This document shows positions 6,262-16,430 of a stretch of DNA of 64,000 nucleotides, piece by piece. Source of the stretch: Paenibacillus dokdonensis. GTDB taxonomy: Bacteria; Bacillota; Bacilli; Paenibacillales; Paenibacillaceae. The position numbers and the translations under genes were made by a program. Location of the stretch: assembly GCF_004916975.1 (NCBI RefSeq), contig NZ_STGQ01000001.1, positions 1,326,993 to 1,390,992 on the forward strand, read 5' to 3'. The first letter of the stretch is position 1. Every line of letters starts with the position of its first letter. Under the pieces are notes generated by a model. That model did not search any database and had not been told where the DNA came from. It saw only the letters and a list, made by a program, of their open reading frames with translations.

Positions 6262-6735
6262 ATGAAATCGAAGGAAATCGTTCCTCAGCTTCAACTGGAG
6301 AACCAACTGTGCTTTGCTGTATATGCTTGCTCTCGTGAAATCACGAAAATGTACCAGCCGTATCTTGAGAAGCTGGGAGTTACGTATTCACAATATTTGG
6401 TGCTTATGGTGCTGTGGGAGAAAAAGCAATGTACGGTGAAGGAGCTTGGTGAAGCTCTGTTTTTGGACTCAGGTACGCTGACTCCTCTTTTAAAACGACT
6501 TCAAGCTGCCGGCTTGATCAACAGAGAGCGCTCCGCCCAAGATGAGCGGAAGGTCATTATTACGCTTACTGATGAAGGTGTGCTTCTAAGAGATAAAGCG
6601 ATTGATGTACCGGGATCCATGCAAAATGACGCCTGTATGAACGCCGACGAGTTTAACCGGTTGCTTGGAGAATTCAAGGGACTATTGGAGCGGGTTCACA
6701 ATATTAATGTGCAGCGGGATGGGAAAAACAGCTGA
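6262..6735 (+). CDS. ohrR: Organic hydroperoxide sensor OhrR (MarR family)
   Basis: A 157-residue MarR-type winged-helix repressor whose sequence follows OhrR closely: LENQLCFAVYACSREITKMY with the peroxidatic Cys17, then GVTYSQYLVLMVLWE, the recognition region LDSGTLTPLLKRL, and the wing DERKVIITLT. ATG 6262 is chosen because AGGTGATGG (6246-6254) precedes it. OhrR represses the Ohr peroxidase and is inactivated when organic hydroperoxide oxidises the cysteine. A second cysteine at 125 sits near the place of the resolving cysteine in two-Cys OhrR proteins. No ohr gene is in the window, so its target is elsewhere. An OhrR-like operator is upstream. Confidence 0.85.
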   Translation: MKSKEIVPQLQLENQLCFAVYACSREITKMYQPYLEKLGVTYSQYLVLMVLWEKKQCTVKELGEALFLDSGTLTPLLKRLQAAGLINRERSAQDERKVIITLTDEGVLLRDKAIDVPGSMQNDACMNADEFNRLLGEFKGLLERVHNINVQRDGKNS

Positions 6736-6829
6736 TTTAAGAGGTTGGAATTACCATAAAATTCCAAGCATTCTCTCAAACGGATTATATCGATATCAAA
6801 AAGCTGTCGATGTTAACACAGTTTGTTAA

Positions 6830-6843
6830 GGTAAGCGTTTTAA
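6830..6843 (+). promoter_or_regulatory. Possible cre (CcpA) site upstream of sucCD
   Basis: GGTAAGCGTTTTAA fits the cre consensus TGWAANCGNTNWCA except at two positions, and lies just upstream of the sucC -10. Carbon repression of TCA-cycle genes by CcpA is common in Bacilli, but this match is imperfect. Confidence 0.35.
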
Positions 6844-6851
6844 AAACATGG

Positions 6852-6857
6852 TACAAT
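6852..6857 (+). promoter_or_regulatory. Extended -10 promoter of sucCD
   Basis: TGGTACAAT gives a TGN-extended -10 hexamer 73 bases before the sucC start. No strong -35 hexamer is visible at 17 bases. Confidence 0.5.
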
Positions 6858-6930
6858 AGTTTGGGTTTATATTATTTTCCAAGAGAATAACCCGCCTTGT
6901 AGCAGTCATGTTGATAGGAGGATTCCGTAA

Positions 6931-8091
6931 ATGAATATCCATGAATATCAAGGAAAACAGGTATTGAAACAGTATGGAGTTGCCGTTCCGAACGGAAAGG
7001 TTGCTTATACGGTGGAAGAAGCTGTAGAAGCCGCAAAATCGCTGAACAGCCAGGTTACGGTTGTAAAGGCGCAAATTCATGCAGGTGGACGCGGTAAAGC
7101 GGGCGGCGTTAAGGTTGCTAAAAATCTTGACGAAGTACGCGCATATGCCGAAGAGATCCTCGGTAAAGTGCTTGTCACACATCAAACTGGTCCGGAAGGC
7201 AAGCAAGTCAAACGCCTCCTGATCGAAGAAGGCTGCGATATCCGCAAAGAATATTATGTGGGTGTTGTTGTCGACCGTGCTACCGGCTGCGTCGTTATGA
7301 TGGGCTCGGAAGAAGGCGGTACGGAAATTGAGGAAGTGGCTGCAGCGACTCCCGAGAAAATTTTCAAAGAAGTTGTTGATCCGGCAGTAGGATTGCAGGT
7401 TTTCCAAGCCCGCAGACTTGCTTATGCCATCAACATTCCTAAAGAACTGGTAAATAAGGCTGCTCAATTTATGATGGCCCTTTATACAGCTTTTGTGGAC
7501 AAAGACTGTTCGATCGCTGAAATTAACCCTCTGGTTGTAACGGGTGACGGCAACGTCATGGCGCTGGATGCCAAGCTTAACTTTGACTCCAATGCATTGT
7601 TCCGCCATAAGGACATTCAGGAGCTGCGCGATCTGGACGAAGAGGACGAGAAGGAAATCGAAGCATCCAAGTACGACCTGAGCTATGTGGCTCTGGACGG
7701 CAACATCGGCTGCATGGTTAATGGCGCAGGCCTTGCTATGGCAACGATGGATATCATCAAACACTATGGCGGCGACCCGGCCAACTTCCTTGACGTAGGG
7801 GGCGGTGCGACGACAGAGAAGGTTACCGAAGCGTTCAAAATCATTCTCTCCGACAAGCAGGTTAAAGGCATTTTCGTCAATATTTTTGGCGGTATTATGC
7901 GTTGCGACGTGATCGCTGAGGGTGTTGTTGAAGCAGCGAAGCAGCTTGGCCTTACCCGGCCGCTGGTTGTGCGTCTGGAAGGAACTAACGTGGATCTCGG
8001 GAAGAAAATTTTGGCTGAATCCGGCCTGAATATCGTTCCTGCTGATTCTATGGCCGACGGTGCACAAAAAATTGTCTCGCTCGTAAAATAG
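6931..8091 (+). CDS. sucC: Succinyl-CoA synthetase (ADP-forming), beta subunit
   Basis: Full-length at 386 residues. It starts [17 protein letters not shown] as the family does, with an ATP-grasp domain ([35 protein letters not shown]), the metal-binding AEINPLVV region and the C-terminal CoA-ligase domain ([19 protein letters not shown]). It forms the nucleotide-binding half of the TCA-cycle enzyme that interconverts succinyl-CoA and succinate with substrate-level phosphorylation. AGGAGG lies 9 bases before the ATG. sucD follows after 36 bases in the same operon. Confidence 0.97.
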   Translation: MNIHEYQGKQVLKQYGVAVPNGKVAYTVEEAVEAAKSLNSQVTVVKAQIHAGGRGKAGGVKVAKNLDEVRAYAEEILGKVLVTHQTGPEGKQVKRLLIEEGCDIRKEYYVGVVVDRATGCVVMMGSEEGGTEIEEVAAATPEKIFKEVVDPAVGLQVFQARRLAYAINIPKELVNKAAQFMMALYTAFVDKDCSIAEINPLVVTGDGNVMALDAKLNFDSNALFRHKDIQELRDLDEEDEKEIEASKYDLSYVALDGNIGCMVNGAGLAMATMDIIKHYGGDPANFLDVGGGATTEKVTEAFKIILSDKQVKGIFVNIFGGIMRCDVIAEGVVEAAKQLGLTRPLVVRLEGTNVDLGKKILAESGLNIVPADSMADGAQKIVSLVK

Positions 8092-8127
8092 GTACCTTTA
8101 AAATCGAACAGGGGATGTGAACGAATC

Positions 8128-9057
8128 GTGAGTATTTTGGTTGATAAAAATACAAAAGTGATTACCCAGGGCATCACCGGGAAAACCGCCCTTTTCCATG
8201 CAAAAGGCGCCCTTGATTACGGAACGCAAATGGTGGGAGGTACTTCCCCCGGCAAAGGCGGCACAACCGTGGATATTGAGCTTGAAAACGGCAGCTCTGT
8301 GAGCCTTCCTGTTTTCAATACCGTGGTAGAAGCCAAGAATGCTACAGGCGCTACAGCGAGCGTTATTTACGTTCCGCCAGCTTTTGCAGCAGACTCGATC
8401 CTGGAAGCCGTTGAGGCCGAAATGGAACTGGTTATCTGCATCACTGAAGGCATTCCGGTGCTTGATATGGTCAAAGTAGCCCGTTATATGGAAGGCAAAA
8501 AGACCGTTCTGATCGGACCAAACTGTCCAGGTGTCATCACACCGGGCGAATGCAAAATCGGTATTATGCCTGGATACATACATACGCCAGGACATGTGGG
8601 CGTAGTATCCCGAAGCGGAACGTTGACTTATGAAGCTGTTCATCAGCTGACTACCCGCGGCATTGGACAATCCACTGCGGTTGGTATCGGCGGGGACCCT
8701 GTAAAGGGAACAGAGTTCATCGATGTTCTGAAACGCTTCAACGAAGATCCTAACACCTATGCGGTGATCATGATCGGCGAAATCGGCGGTACTGCTGAAG
8801 AAGATGCTGCTGAATGGATCCGTGACAACATGACCAAGCCGGTCGTAGGCTTTATCGGCGGTGTAACTGCTCCTCCAGGAAAACGTATGGGCCATGCAGG
8901 CGCGATTATCTCCGGCGGTAAAGGTACTGCCAAAGAGAAAATCGCCAAAATGGAAGAATGCGGCATCAAAGTCGCTCCAACACCTTCCGACATGGGCTCC
9001 ACGCTGGTTAGTGTTCTTGAGGAACGCGGCATGCTGGAGAAATGCTTGACACATTAA
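8128..9057 (+). CDS. sucD: Succinyl-CoA synthetase, alpha subunit
   Basis: A 309-residue protein starting at GTG 8128, with GGGGATGTGA upstream. It has the CoA-binding Rossmann fold ([30 protein letters not shown]), IGPNCPGVI, and the active-site phosphohistidine in [10 protein letters not shown], so the subunit is intact. It pairs with SucC. The operon ends at a strong terminator 32 bases after the stop. Confidence 0.97.
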   Translation: MSILVDKNTKVITQGITGKTALFHAKGALDYGTQMVGGTSPGKGGTTVDIELENGSSVSLPVFNTVVEAKNATGATASVIYVPPAFAADSILEAVEAEMELVICITEGIPVLDMVKVARYMEGKKTVLIGPNCPGVITPGECKIGIMPGYIHTPGHVGVVSRSGTLTYEAVHQLTTRGIGQSTAVGIGGDPVKGTEFIDVLKRFNEDPNTYAVIMIGEIGGTAEEDAAEWIRDNMTKPVVGFIGGVTAPPGKRMGHAGAIISGGKGTAKEKIAKMEECGIKVAPTPSDMGSTLVSVLEERGMLEKCLTH

Positions 9058-9088
9058 TCCGATTTCGGGTTATTATAGGTTCAAAGGT

Positions 9089-9136
9089 AAGCAACCTTTT
9101 ATTTCCTCCGGTAGGGAATAAGAGGTTGCTTTTTTG
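9089..9136 (+). terminator. Rho-independent terminator of sucCD
   Basis: AAGCAACCT (9089-9097) pairs with AGGTTGCTT (9123-9131), followed by a T tract. Confidence 0.85.
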
Positions 9137-9171
9137 TGTTTTCATTAACATGGGATTGAGAGGTGAGTTCA

Positions 9172-10290
9172 TTGGATATTCGCTGGCTGCTCATTGCATT
9201 GCACGAAACGAAAGGGGTTGGCAGAAAGAGCATTGCTCGTTTAATGATGGAAGGGATGTTGACAGAGGAAACCATGATTTATAAAGGAAGGGATTGGGAG
9301 GATTACGGTTTTTCTGCGGAAATATCGGAGAGGTTGGTTCACAATCTTACTGATTCAGCACTTCGGCAGAAGATAGAGGAGAGAGAGCTTGATCCGTTCA
9401 TTCAGACACTGACCATTTTAGACAGCAGCTATCCTGCATTATTAAAAGAAAGTCCTGATCCGCCACTTGTTTTATATGTCAGGGGGAATTCCGACTTGTT
9501 GACCCGGCCTGGTATCGCAATGGTGGGGACCAGAATTCCAACAGCCTACGGCCGTAAAATGGGGGGAGAACTGGCACAAGGACTATGTGCGGGAGGATTA
9601 AACGTTGTAAGCGGTTTAGCCAGAGGAATCGACAGTATTTGCCATGAAGCTGCGTTATCATGCGGAGGAGGAACCATAGCAGTGATGGCCACGGGAATGG
9701 ATGTCATTTATCCTCCAGAGAATAGGGCATTGTTCGCCAAAATCATCAAAGACGGCTTAATTGTAACAGAGTATCCACCGGGCACGAAGCCCCATCCGGG
9801 GTTGTTTCCCCAGCGGAATCGTATAATTGCTGGATTGTCGCTTGGTACGCTTGTTGTGGAGGCGGATGAGCGCAGCGGATCGTTAATTACAGCAGATGCT
9901 GCTCTGGATGCGGGAAGAGATGTCTTTGCTGTTCCGGGTCCGGTGACCTCGCCGAAGAGCCGAGGGGCGCTTAATTTGATCCGCCAGGGTGCCAAAATGG
10001 TATGCGGAGCCGCGGACATACTCGAGGAATATGTTTCATGGTTGCCAAAGGGGTACGAGAATACATACAATAGGGAAGTTCAGGTAAAAAAGATCCAATC
10101 GAATGAAGAAGGTCATTTGACAACGGATGAACTTCGACTATACCATATACTGGAGCAGGGACCGTTCACACTGGATGAGCTGCTGCAGCACAGCCGGTGG
10201 GATTTTGGACATTTGCATTCAGTTCTGTTATCTTTAATCATAAAAAAGCAGATTACCCAATTACCTGGTGCTATATATAAGACAATATAA
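9172..10290 (+). CDS. dprA: DNA processing protein DprA (Smf)
   Basis: A competence protein that binds incoming single-stranded DNA and loads RecA. TTG 9172 is preferred because AGAGGTGAG lies about 7 bases upstream; GTG 9163 is an in-frame alternative. Residues 1-70 hold the N-terminal helical (SAM-like) domain; then comes the Rossmann fold with MVGTRIPTAYGRKMG, SGLARGIDSICHEAAL, FPQRNRIIAGLS and the SGSLITADAALDAGRDVFAVPG segment, all intact; a C-terminal winged helix (DELLQHSRWDFGHLHSVLL) ends it. It is intact although the other transformation gene nearby, comM, is broken. It precedes topA as in other Bacilli. Confidence 0.95.
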   Translation: MDIRWLLIALHETKGVGRKSIARLMMEGMLTEETMIYKGRDWEDYGFSAEISERLVHNLTDSALRQKIEERELDPFIQTLTILDSSYPALLKESPDPPLVLYVRGNSDLLTRPGIAMVGTRIPTAYGRKMGGELAQGLCAGGLNVVSGLARGIDSICHEAALSCGGGTIAVMATGMDVIYPPENRALFAKIIKDGLIVTEYPPGTKPHPGLFPQRNRIIAGLSLGTLVVEADERSGSLITADAALDAGRDVFAVPGPVTSPKSRGALNLIRQGAKMVCGAADILEEYVSWLPKGYENTYNREVQVKKIQSNEEGHLTTDELRLYHILEQGPFTLDELLQHSRWDFGHLHSVLLSLIIKKQITQLPGAIYKTI

Positions 10291-10326
10291 GAAAAATGTT
10301 TATCGATGTATTTCCCATAGAACCCA

Positions 10327-10350
10327 GACCGCGTTAAGCGGAATTTTTTC
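10327..10350 (+). terminator. Rho-independent terminator after dprA
   Basis: CCGC (10329-10332) pairs with GCGG (10338-10341), followed by AATTTTTTC. The stem is short, so read-through into topA is possible. Confidence 0.55.
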
Positions 10351-10440
10351 TTGTGATTAAAGAATCGACCAGCTCTGCTGAGAATTTTAGATTTTTTAAT
10401 TTTAATGAAGCTTTTGATTGTTGGAGAGGAGGATGAACCG

Positions 10441-12543
10441 ATGGCTGATTCACTGGTGATCGTGGAATCGCCCGCAAAGGCGAAGACGATCGGAAAGTAT
10501 TTAGGCAGCAAATATATCGTAAAGGCTTCCATGGGCCATGTTCGCGATTTGCCAAAGAGCCAAATCGGGGTTGAAGTAGAAAACGAATTCAATCCGAAGT
10601 ATATTACCATCCGCGGAAAAGGTTCCGTGTTAAAAGAATTGAAGGATGCCAGCAAAAAGGTGAAAAAGGTTTATCTCGCAGCTGACCCCGATCGTGAAGG
10701 GGAGGCTATTGCTTGGCATTTGGCTCATGCCTTGGAGCTGGATAATACGGAAAGCTGCCGGGTCGTGTTCAACGAGATTACGAAGCAAGCCGTTAAGGAT
10801 GCTTTTAAAACACCGCGCAAGATTAATATGGATCTGGTCAATGCCCAGCAAGCCAGACGAATTTTGGACCGGCTGGTAGGTTACAAGATCAGTCCTTTAT
10901 TATGGAAGAAAGTTAAAAAGGGATTGTCTGCAGGGCGTGTCCAATCGGTTGCTGTCAAGATTATTCTGGACCGTGAAAATGAAATCGACGCTTTCGTTCC
11001 TGAAGAATACTGGTCAATCACAGCCAAGCTTGCCAAGGGCAGCTCCGTGTTCGAAGCAAAGTTTCATCAGCTGGATGGACAGAAGAAAGAGCTTTCCAAG
11101 GAAGAGGATGTCCAGGAAGTTTTGAAAGCCATCAAGGGAGCGACCTTTAAGGTTGCAGAATTGAAGGAAAAGGAACGTCAGCGGCATCCTTCACCTCCGT
11201 TTACGACGAGTTCCCTGCAGCAGGAGGCAGCGCGGAAGCTTAATTTCCGGGCAGCGAAAACGATGTCCGTTGCTCAGCAGCTGTATGAAGGTGTGGAACT
11301 TGGCAAGGAAGGTACCGTCGGTCTGATTACTTACATGCGTACCGACTCCACTCGAATTGCCGTTTCTGCACAGGAAGAAGCCAAAGAATTTATCGATGGG
11401 AAATACGGCAGCCCGTTTGTACCTGAAACACCGCGTGAGTATTCGAAGAAAGCAGCGAATGCTCAGGATGCGCATGAAGCTATTCGTCCAACTTCAGTGC
11501 TCCGTGATCCGGAGTCGGTAAAGTCCTTTATGAGTCGTGACCAGTTCAGATTATATAAGTTGGTTTGGGAGCGTTTTGTAGCAAGTCAAATGTCATCGGC
11601 TCTTCTGGATACCCTCTCGGTGGATATCACTGCCGGCAGTGCAGTATTCCGCGCTACGGGTTCGAAAGTACGCTTTCCGGGCTTCATGAAAGTGTACGTT
11701 GAAGGAAACGATGACGGAACGACAGAGGAAGAGAAATTTCTGCCGGCGTTGTCTCCCGGAGACAAGCTGAAAAAGGAAGAGATTGATCCGAAGCAGCATT
11801 TTACCCAACCGCCACCGCGTTATACCGAGGCTCGTCTTGTGCGCACGATGGAGGAACTTGGGATTGGACGGCCAAGTACTTATGCTCCGACGCTGGAGAC
11901 CATTCAAAAGCGGGGCTATGTAGCCATTGAGGAAAAGAAATTTATGCCGACCGAGCTTGGCGAGCTGGTTATCGAGCAAATGGAGCAGTTCTTTCCTGAA
12001 ATACTTGACGCAGAGTTTACCGCACATATGGAAGAAGACCTTGACCATGTGGAGGAAGGCTCTGAAGATTGGGTAAAGGTTCTGAAGGAATTCTATGGTT
12101 CATTTGAGAAGCGTTTGGAAGTCGCTGAAGAAGAAATGAAGGAAATCGAAATTGAAGATGAGGTTTCCGATGAAATTTGTGAGAAATGCGGAAAGCCAAT
12201 GGTCTATAAGCTCGGCCGTTTTGGTAAGTTTCTGGCCTGTTCAGGATTTCCGGATTGCCGGAATACCAAGCCCATCGTGAAGGATATCGGGGTAACCTGT
12301 CCGAAATGCAAAGAAGGCCATGTGGTGGAACGCCGGAGCAAAAAGGGACGGATCTTTTATGGATGCGACCGTTATCCGGAATGCGATTTTGTTTCATGGG
12401 ACCGTCCTTCAAGCAAACCTTGCCCGAAATGCGGCTCCTGGATGGTAGAGAAACGGAATAAGCAGGGTGCAAGACTTCAGTGCACATCCTGTGACCATGT
12501 AGAGGAAATAGAAGAAAATGAAGACAATGACGAGATTGTATAA
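10441..12543 (+). CDS. topA: DNA topoisomerase I
   Basis: A 700-residue type IA topoisomerase that relaxes negative supercoils. ATG 10441 follows AGGAGG by 8 bases and gives the usual [20 protein letters not shown]. The TOPRIM domain carries the acidic DPDREGEA motif; the active-site tyrosine is in ITYMRTDST (Tyr298); the toroid continues to about residue 570. Three C-terminal four-cysteine zinc ribbons follow from residue 580: [16 protein letters not shown] and CPKCGSWM. Length and domain set are normal for Bacilli. trmFO follows after 34 bases. Confidence 0.97.
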   Translation: MADSLVIVESPAKAKTIGKYLGSKYIVKASMGHVRDLPKSQIGVEVENEFNPKYITIRGKGSVLKELKDASKKVKKVYLAADPDREGEAIAWHLAHALELDNTESCRVVFNEITKQAVKDAFKTPRKINMDLVNAQQARRILDRLVGYKISPLLWKKVKKGLSAGRVQSVAVKIILDRENEIDAFVPEEYWSITAKLAKGSSVFEAKFHQLDGQKKELSKEEDVQEVLKAIKGATFKVAELKEKERQRHPSPPFTTSSLQQEAARKLNFRAAKTMSVAQQLYEGVELGKEGTVGLITYMRTDSTRIAVSAQEEAKEFIDGKYGSPFVPETPREYSKKAANAQDAHEAIRPTSVLRDPESVKSFMSRDQFRLYKLVWERFVASQMSSALLDTLSVDITAGSAVFRATGSKVRFPGFMKVYVEGNDDGTTEEEKFLPALSPGDKLKKEEIDPKQHFTQPPPRYTEARLVRTMEELGIGRPSTYAPTLETIQKRGYVAIEEKKFMPTELGELVIEQMEQFFPEILDAEFTAHMEEDLDHVEEGSEDWVKVLKEFYGSFEKRLEVAEEEMKEIEIEDEVSDEICEKCGKPMVYKLGRFGKFLACSGFPDCRNTKPIVKDIGVTCPKCKEGHVVERRSKKGRIFYGCDRYPECDFVSWDRPSSKPCPKCGSWMVEKRNKQGARLQCTSCDHVEEIEENEDNDEIV

Positions 12544-12577
12544 CAGCATGCTGCTAGAAGCTTAGGAGGTAATGGAT

Positions 12578-13924
12578 TTGACAGAAATAAAACAGGTAAC
12601 CGTCATCGGTGCCGGTCTGGCGGGCAGCGAAGCTGCCTGGCAGATTGCAAGCCGCGGCGTTCCCGTGAAATTATATGAAATGCGTCCTGTTGTAAAAACA
12701 CCTGCCCATCATACGGACAAGTTTGCTGAGCTGGTGTGTACGAATTCACTGAGAGCTAACGGATTGACGAATGCTGTTGGTGTGCTTAAAGAAGAAATGC
12801 GAATGCTGAATTCCATTATTTTGGGATCAGCTGATAAAAATGCGGTTCCTGCAGGTGGCGCCCTCGCTGTAGACCGTGATGGATTTTCGGGAGATATCAC
12901 GGATATTCTTCATAACCATCCATTGATTGAGGTTGTAAATGAAGAAATTCAGCATATACCTGAAGATGGGATTGTTGTCATCGCGACTGGCCCTCTGACC
13001 TCACCTTCACTCTCTGCTGAGATCAAGGCATTGATGGGAGAGGAATACTTCTATTTTTATGACGCAGCCGCGCCGATCGTGGAAAAAGATTCGATCGATA
13101 TGAGCAAGGTATATTTGGCGTCCCGGTATGATAAGGGAGAGGCAGCTTATCTGAACTGCCCGATGAATGAAGAAGAGTTCGATGCATTTTATGAAGCTCT
13201 CGTATCGGCCGAAGTGGCCCAGCTGAAGGAATTCGAAAAAGAGGTATACTTCGAAGGATGTATGCCGATTGAAGTCATGATGCAACGCGGCAAGCAGACA
13301 GCACTCTTTGGACCGATGAAGCCTGTAGGCTTGGTGAATCCGCATACAGGTACGCTTCCGCACGCAGTTGTTCAGCTTCGCCAAGATAACGCAGCCGGAA
13401 CACTGTACAACCTGGTTGGCTTCCAGACACATCTCAAGTGGGGCGAACAAAAACGTGTATTCTCCATGATTCCAGGCCTTGAAAATGCCGAGTACGTTCG
13501 TTACGGAGTTATGCACCGGAATACATTTGTTAATTCGCCGCGACTGCTGAAGCCTACATACCAGCTCAAAACGAATGAGAACCTGTTCTTTGCCGGTCAA
13601 ATGACAGGTGTGGAAGGATATGTCGAATCGGCAGCATCCGGGCTCATAGCGGGAATTAATGCCGCTAGAAAGGCCAAGGGAGAGGAACTTGTCATTTTGC
13701 CCGAAACCAGTACGATCGGCAGCATGGCACATTATGTCACGAATGCAGATCCGGCACATTTCCAACCGATGAATGCGAACTTCGGTTTACTGCCTGGGCT
13801 TGAAAAGAAAATCCGCAACAAAAAAGAGAAAAATGAGGCACTCGCTAACCGCGCTTTGGCAAGCATCACTGAATTTGTAAATTCGTTTGGTGCATCTGCA
13901 GTACAGGCAGGAAGTCTAGACTAG
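12578..13924 (+). CDS. trmFO: tRNA (uracil-54, C5) methyltransferase TrmFO (Gid)
   Basis: A 448-residue FAD- and folate-dependent enzyme that makes ribothymidine at position 54 of tRNA. The FAD-binding motif is [13 protein letters not shown] at the N-terminus; [10 protein letters not shown] and [19 protein letters not shown] are family blocks. TTG 12578 is chosen because it lies 7 bases after AGGAGGT; ATG 12572 is too close to it. In B. subtilis the xerC-type recombinase codV separates this gene from codW; here hslV follows directly with only an AGGAGG between. Confidence 0.95.
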   Translation: MTEIKQVTVIGAGLAGSEAAWQIASRGVPVKLYEMRPVVKTPAHHTDKFAELVCTNSLRANGLTNAVGVLKEEMRMLNSIILGSADKNAVPAGGALAVDRDGFSGDITDILHNHPLIEVVNEEIQHIPEDGIVVIATGPLTSPSLSAEIKALMGEEYFYFYDAAAPIVEKDSIDMSKVYLASRYDKGEAAYLNCPMNEEEFDAFYEALVSAEVAQLKEFEKEVYFEGCMPIEVMMQRGKQTALFGPMKPVGLVNPHTGTLPHAVVQLRQDNAAGTLYNLVGFQTHLKWGEQKRVFSMIPGLENAEYVRYGVMHRNTFVNSPRLLKPTYQLKTNENLFFAGQMTGVEGYVESAASGLIAGINAARKAKGEELVILPETSTIGSMAHYVTNADPAHFQPMNANFGLLPGLEKKIRNKKEKNEALANRALASITEFVNSFGASAVQAGSLD

Positions 13925-13938
13925 GAGGCTTGACAGGT

Positions 13939-14481
13939 ATGGAGATGTCATTTCATGCAACGACGATTTGCGCCGTTCGTCACAATGGAAAGGCGGCAAT
14001 CGCCGGCGATGGCCAGGTGACGTTCGGTGAGAATATGATCATGAAGCAGACCGCCAAAAAGGTCCGACGGCTCTATAGAGGCCAGGTCGTCGCCGGCTTT
14101 GCCGGTTCTGTGGCGGATGCCATTACGCTGTTTGAGAAGTTCGAGGGCAAGCTGGAGGAGCATCATGGCAATTTGCAGCGTGCTGCTGTGGAGCTTGCGA
14201 AGGATTGGAGATCAGACCGCGTCCTGCGCAAGTTGGAAGCCTTGATGATTGTCATGGATAAAAGCGGTATGCTGCTGATCTCCGGCGGCGGAGAAATTAT
14301 CGAGCCTGATGATGATGTTCTGGCGATTGGATCCGGAGGCAATTTCGCTTTGTCTGCCGGTCGTGCGCTCAAACGTCATGCGCAGGATCTTGAAGCGAAG
14401 GATATCGCACGCGAAGCCCTGAAAATCGCTTCCGAAATTTGTGTTTACACCAATGGAAATATCATCGTGGAAGAGCTGTAA
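13939..14481 (+). CDS. hslV: HslV/ClpQ (CodW) peptidase subunit
   Basis: A 180-residue proteasome-like peptidase of the HslUV (ClpYQ) two-component protease. The N-terminal region reads [10 protein letters not shown], with the Thr-Thr doublet that marks the catalytic N-terminal nucleophile region; as in Bacillus CodW, a few residues precede it. [24 protein letters not shown] and [16 protein letters not shown] are conserved blocks. ATG 13939 sits 10 bases after AGGAGG; the upstream TTG 13930 is too close to it. hslU follows after 17 bases. Confidence 0.95.
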   Translation: MEMSFHATTICAVRHNGKAAIAGDGQVTFGENMIMKQTAKKVRRLYRGQVVAGFAGSVADAITLFEKFEGKLEEHHGNLQRAAVELAKDWRSDRVLRKLEALMIVMDKSGMLLISGGGEIIEPDDDVLAIGSGGNFALSAGRALKRHAQDLEAKDIAREALKIASEICVYTNGNIIVEEL

Positions 14482-14498
14482 AAGCGAGGGGGATGCAA

Positions 14499-15902
14499 AT
14501 GGATAACCAGAACTTGACTCCGAGACAGGTCGTTGCCGAATTGGATAAGTATATCGTCGGTCAAAAACAGGCGAAGAAATCCGTAGCCGTTGCTCTACGT
14601 AACCGCTATCGCCGGAATCTCCTTCCAGATGATGATCGCGATGAAATCGTACCTAAAAATATTCTTATGATTGGGCCAACGGGTGTAGGTAAGACCGAGA
14701 TTGCCAGACGTCTGGCGAAACTGGTAAACGCGCCGTTTGTCAAAATTGAGGCTACCAAATTTACGGAAGTCGGATATGTCGGTCGTGATGTGGAGTCGAT
14801 GGTACGCGATTTGATTGAAACCTCTATACGTATGGTGAAAACGGAACGTACGGAAAAAGTGAAGGACCGTGCGGAAGAGCTTGCGAATGAGCGGATTGTT
14901 CACATTCTCGTTCCATCTGGCGGAAAAAACAAGAATCAGCGGAATCCGTTTGAAATGATCTTCGGAGGCGGCAACAATAATCAACAGGAGCCGGAAGAAG
15001 ACAAAGAGCAGGACAGCTCCATCGTCGAACGCCGCCGCCAAATCAAATTCAAGCTGCTTTCGGGCGGTTTGGAGGATGACCTGATTGAGATTGACGTAGA
15101 GGATAATGCGCCGAACATGATGGATATGCTTGCCGGTCAGGGCAATGACCAGATGGGCATGAATATGCAGGAAATGTTCGGAAGCCTGCTTCCAAAACGG
15201 ACCAAAAAGCGCAAGCTGCCAATCAAGGAAGCCCGTAAAGTACTGACTCAAGATGAAGCCACCAAGCTGATTGATATGGATGATGTCATTGCAGAATCCA
15301 TTTACCGTGCTGAGCAATCCGGTATTATTTTTATCGACGAGATCGACAAGGTAGCGAGCCAAGGCAAAGGATCGGGCCCTGACGTGTCCAGAGAGGGCGT
15401 ACAGAGGGATATTCTGCCAATTGTCGAAGGATCCACTGTGATGACCAAATACGGCCCTGTAAAGACGGATTTCATTCTGTTTATTGCGGCCGGTGCATTT
15501 CATATCGCCAAGCCTTCGGATTTGATTCCGGAGCTTCAAGGAAGATTCCCGATCCGTGTCGAATTGAACAGCCTTTCACTGGATGATTTTGTCTCGATTT
15601 TAACGGAGCCGAAAAACGCGATTACGAAGCAGTATAAAGATCTGCTCAAGACCGAAAATATTGAAATTGAATTTTCACAGGATGCAATCAAGGAAATCGC
15701 CAAGATTGCCGCTTCTGTCAATGACAGTATGGAGAACATCGGAGCGCGCAGACTTCATACCATTCTGGAGAAGCTGCTTGAGGATCTCTCCTTTGAGGCA
15801 CCTGAGCTAACATTGGAACAGATGACCATTACTCCGGAATATGTGCGTGAGAAGCTCGCTGGTATCGCCCAGGATCGAGATTTGAGTCAATATATCTTAT
15901 AA
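14499..15902 (+). CDS. hslU: HslU/ClpY (CodX) ATPase subunit
   Basis: A 467-residue AAA+ unfoldase that feeds HslV. ATG 14499 is chosen because GAGGGGG ends 7 bases upstream. Visible motifs: LDKYIVGQ, Walker [19 protein letters not shown] (pore loop), Walker [10 protein letters not shown], sensor-region GRFPIRVEL, and the C-terminal [15 protein letters not shown] with a hydrophobic end (LSQYIL) that docks into HslV. The intermediate domain (about residues 110-240) is present. It ends the hsl operon at a very strong terminator. Confidence 0.97.
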   Translation: MDNQNLTPRQVVAELDKYIVGQKQAKKSVAVALRNRYRRNLLPDDDRDEIVPKNILMIGPTGVGKTEIARRLAKLVNAPFVKIEATKFTEVGYVGRDVESMVRDLIETSIRMVKTERTEKVKDRAEELANERIVHILVPSGGKNKNQRNPFEMIFGGGNNNQQEPEEDKEQDSSIVERRRQIKFKLLSGGLEDDLIEIDVEDNAPNMMDMLAGQGNDQMGMNMQEMFGSLLPKRTKKRKLPIKEARKVLTQDEATKLIDMDDVIAESIYRAEQSGIIFIDEIDKVASQGKGSGPDVSREGVQRDILPIVEGSTVMTKYGPVKTDFILFIAAGAFHIAKPSDLIPELQGRFPIRVELNSLSLDDFVSILTEPKNAITKQYKDLLKTENIEIEFSQDAIKEIAKIAASVNDSMENIGARRLHTILEKLLEDLSFEAPELTLEQMTITPEYVREKLAGIAQDRDLSQYIL

Positions 15903-15974
15903 GACTAAACTCAATTCATGTATTTTCACAAAAAGGACTGAGTTTGGTTGCAGTTTGTTTTGCATGATAAACAC

Positions 15975-16023
15975 AAATAACCCGATCAGAAGCCTAAAGG
16001 CATACATTCTGATCGGGTTATTT
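15975..16023. terminator. Strong terminator after hslU
   Basis: A perfect 16-base inverted repeat, AAATAACCCGATCAGA (15975-15990) and TCTGATCGGGTTATTT (16008-16023), with A/T-rich ends on both sides. A weaker AAACTCA/TGAGTTT pair lies upstream around 15907-15945. Confidence 0.85.
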
Positions 16024-16083
16024 AGCTAAAAAGGCGGAAATTTGAAAATAGTTTTATAAAGACAGAGTGATTTCATGATAATA

Positions 16084-16200
16084 GCTTTCGCAAATCTGAA
16101 AAACCGGGACTCTTGGGTTTTGGTTTTGACGAAAAGTGGCGATGCGAAAGCCTGATATGAACCTCTAATCCCTTATCCCGAGCAGTTTTAGGAATATCTT
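16084..16200 (+). ncRNA. Candidate structured RNA or leader upstream of the flagellar operon
   Basis: Between two strong terminators and without a reading frame, the sequence holds a perfect 9-base closing stem, GCTTTCGCA (16084-16092) with TGCGAAAGC (16143-16151). Inside it AAAACC and GGTTTT can pair, as can TTTT and AAAA around a GACG loop. After it, GATAT (near 16154) can pair with ATATC (near 16194). A perfect 17-base terminator stem follows at once. This is the layout of a riboswitch-attenuator or of a small RNA with its own terminator. The class is not identified; parts recall the c-di-GMP-I riboswitch but key consensus bases do not match by eye. Confidence 0.4.
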
Positions 16201-16207
16201 AACAAAA

Positions 16208-16258
16208 AATAAGAAAAAAGCCCTCCTTTTACCCAAAAGATAGGGCTTTTTTCTTATT
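16208..16258 (+). terminator. Strong terminator upstream of flgB
   Basis: A perfect 17-base inverted repeat, AATAAGAAAAAAGCCCT (16208-16224) and AGGGCTTTTTTCTTATT (16242-16258), with the T tract inside the 3' arm. No protein gene ends between this and the preceding terminator, so it must act on the intervening RNA or on read-through into the flagellar operon. From 16259 to 16430 I see no gene; a TATAAT lies at 16402-16407 without a matching -35. Confidence 0.85.
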
Positions 16259-16430
16259 GTAATATGACCCAATCTTTAAGAAACTTAGGATATATGACAA
16301 GTTAGTAAAATTTTCTACTTAAGACCTAGAAATATTGTTGATTTTGATTTCTTTTGTCGAAAAAAACAAGATTCAGAAAACCGCAGCGTGAAAAATCTTT
16401 ATATAATATATGGAAAAGGGGGACAGCAAA

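Noticed and set aside
6826..8067. Long minus-strand open frame opposite sucC (413 codons)
   Set aside because: It is antisense to a fully conserved sucC, has a Cys/Phe/His-rich unnatural composition and no ribosome site.
8098..9054. Long minus-strand open frame opposite sucD
   Set aside because: A mirror frame of sucD codon use; composition is not protein-like and no homology is recognised.
16402..16407. TATAAT as the flgB promoter
   Set aside because: No -35 hexamer lies 16-18 bases upstream, no sigma-D pattern is present, and the start would leave almost no room before the ribosome site.
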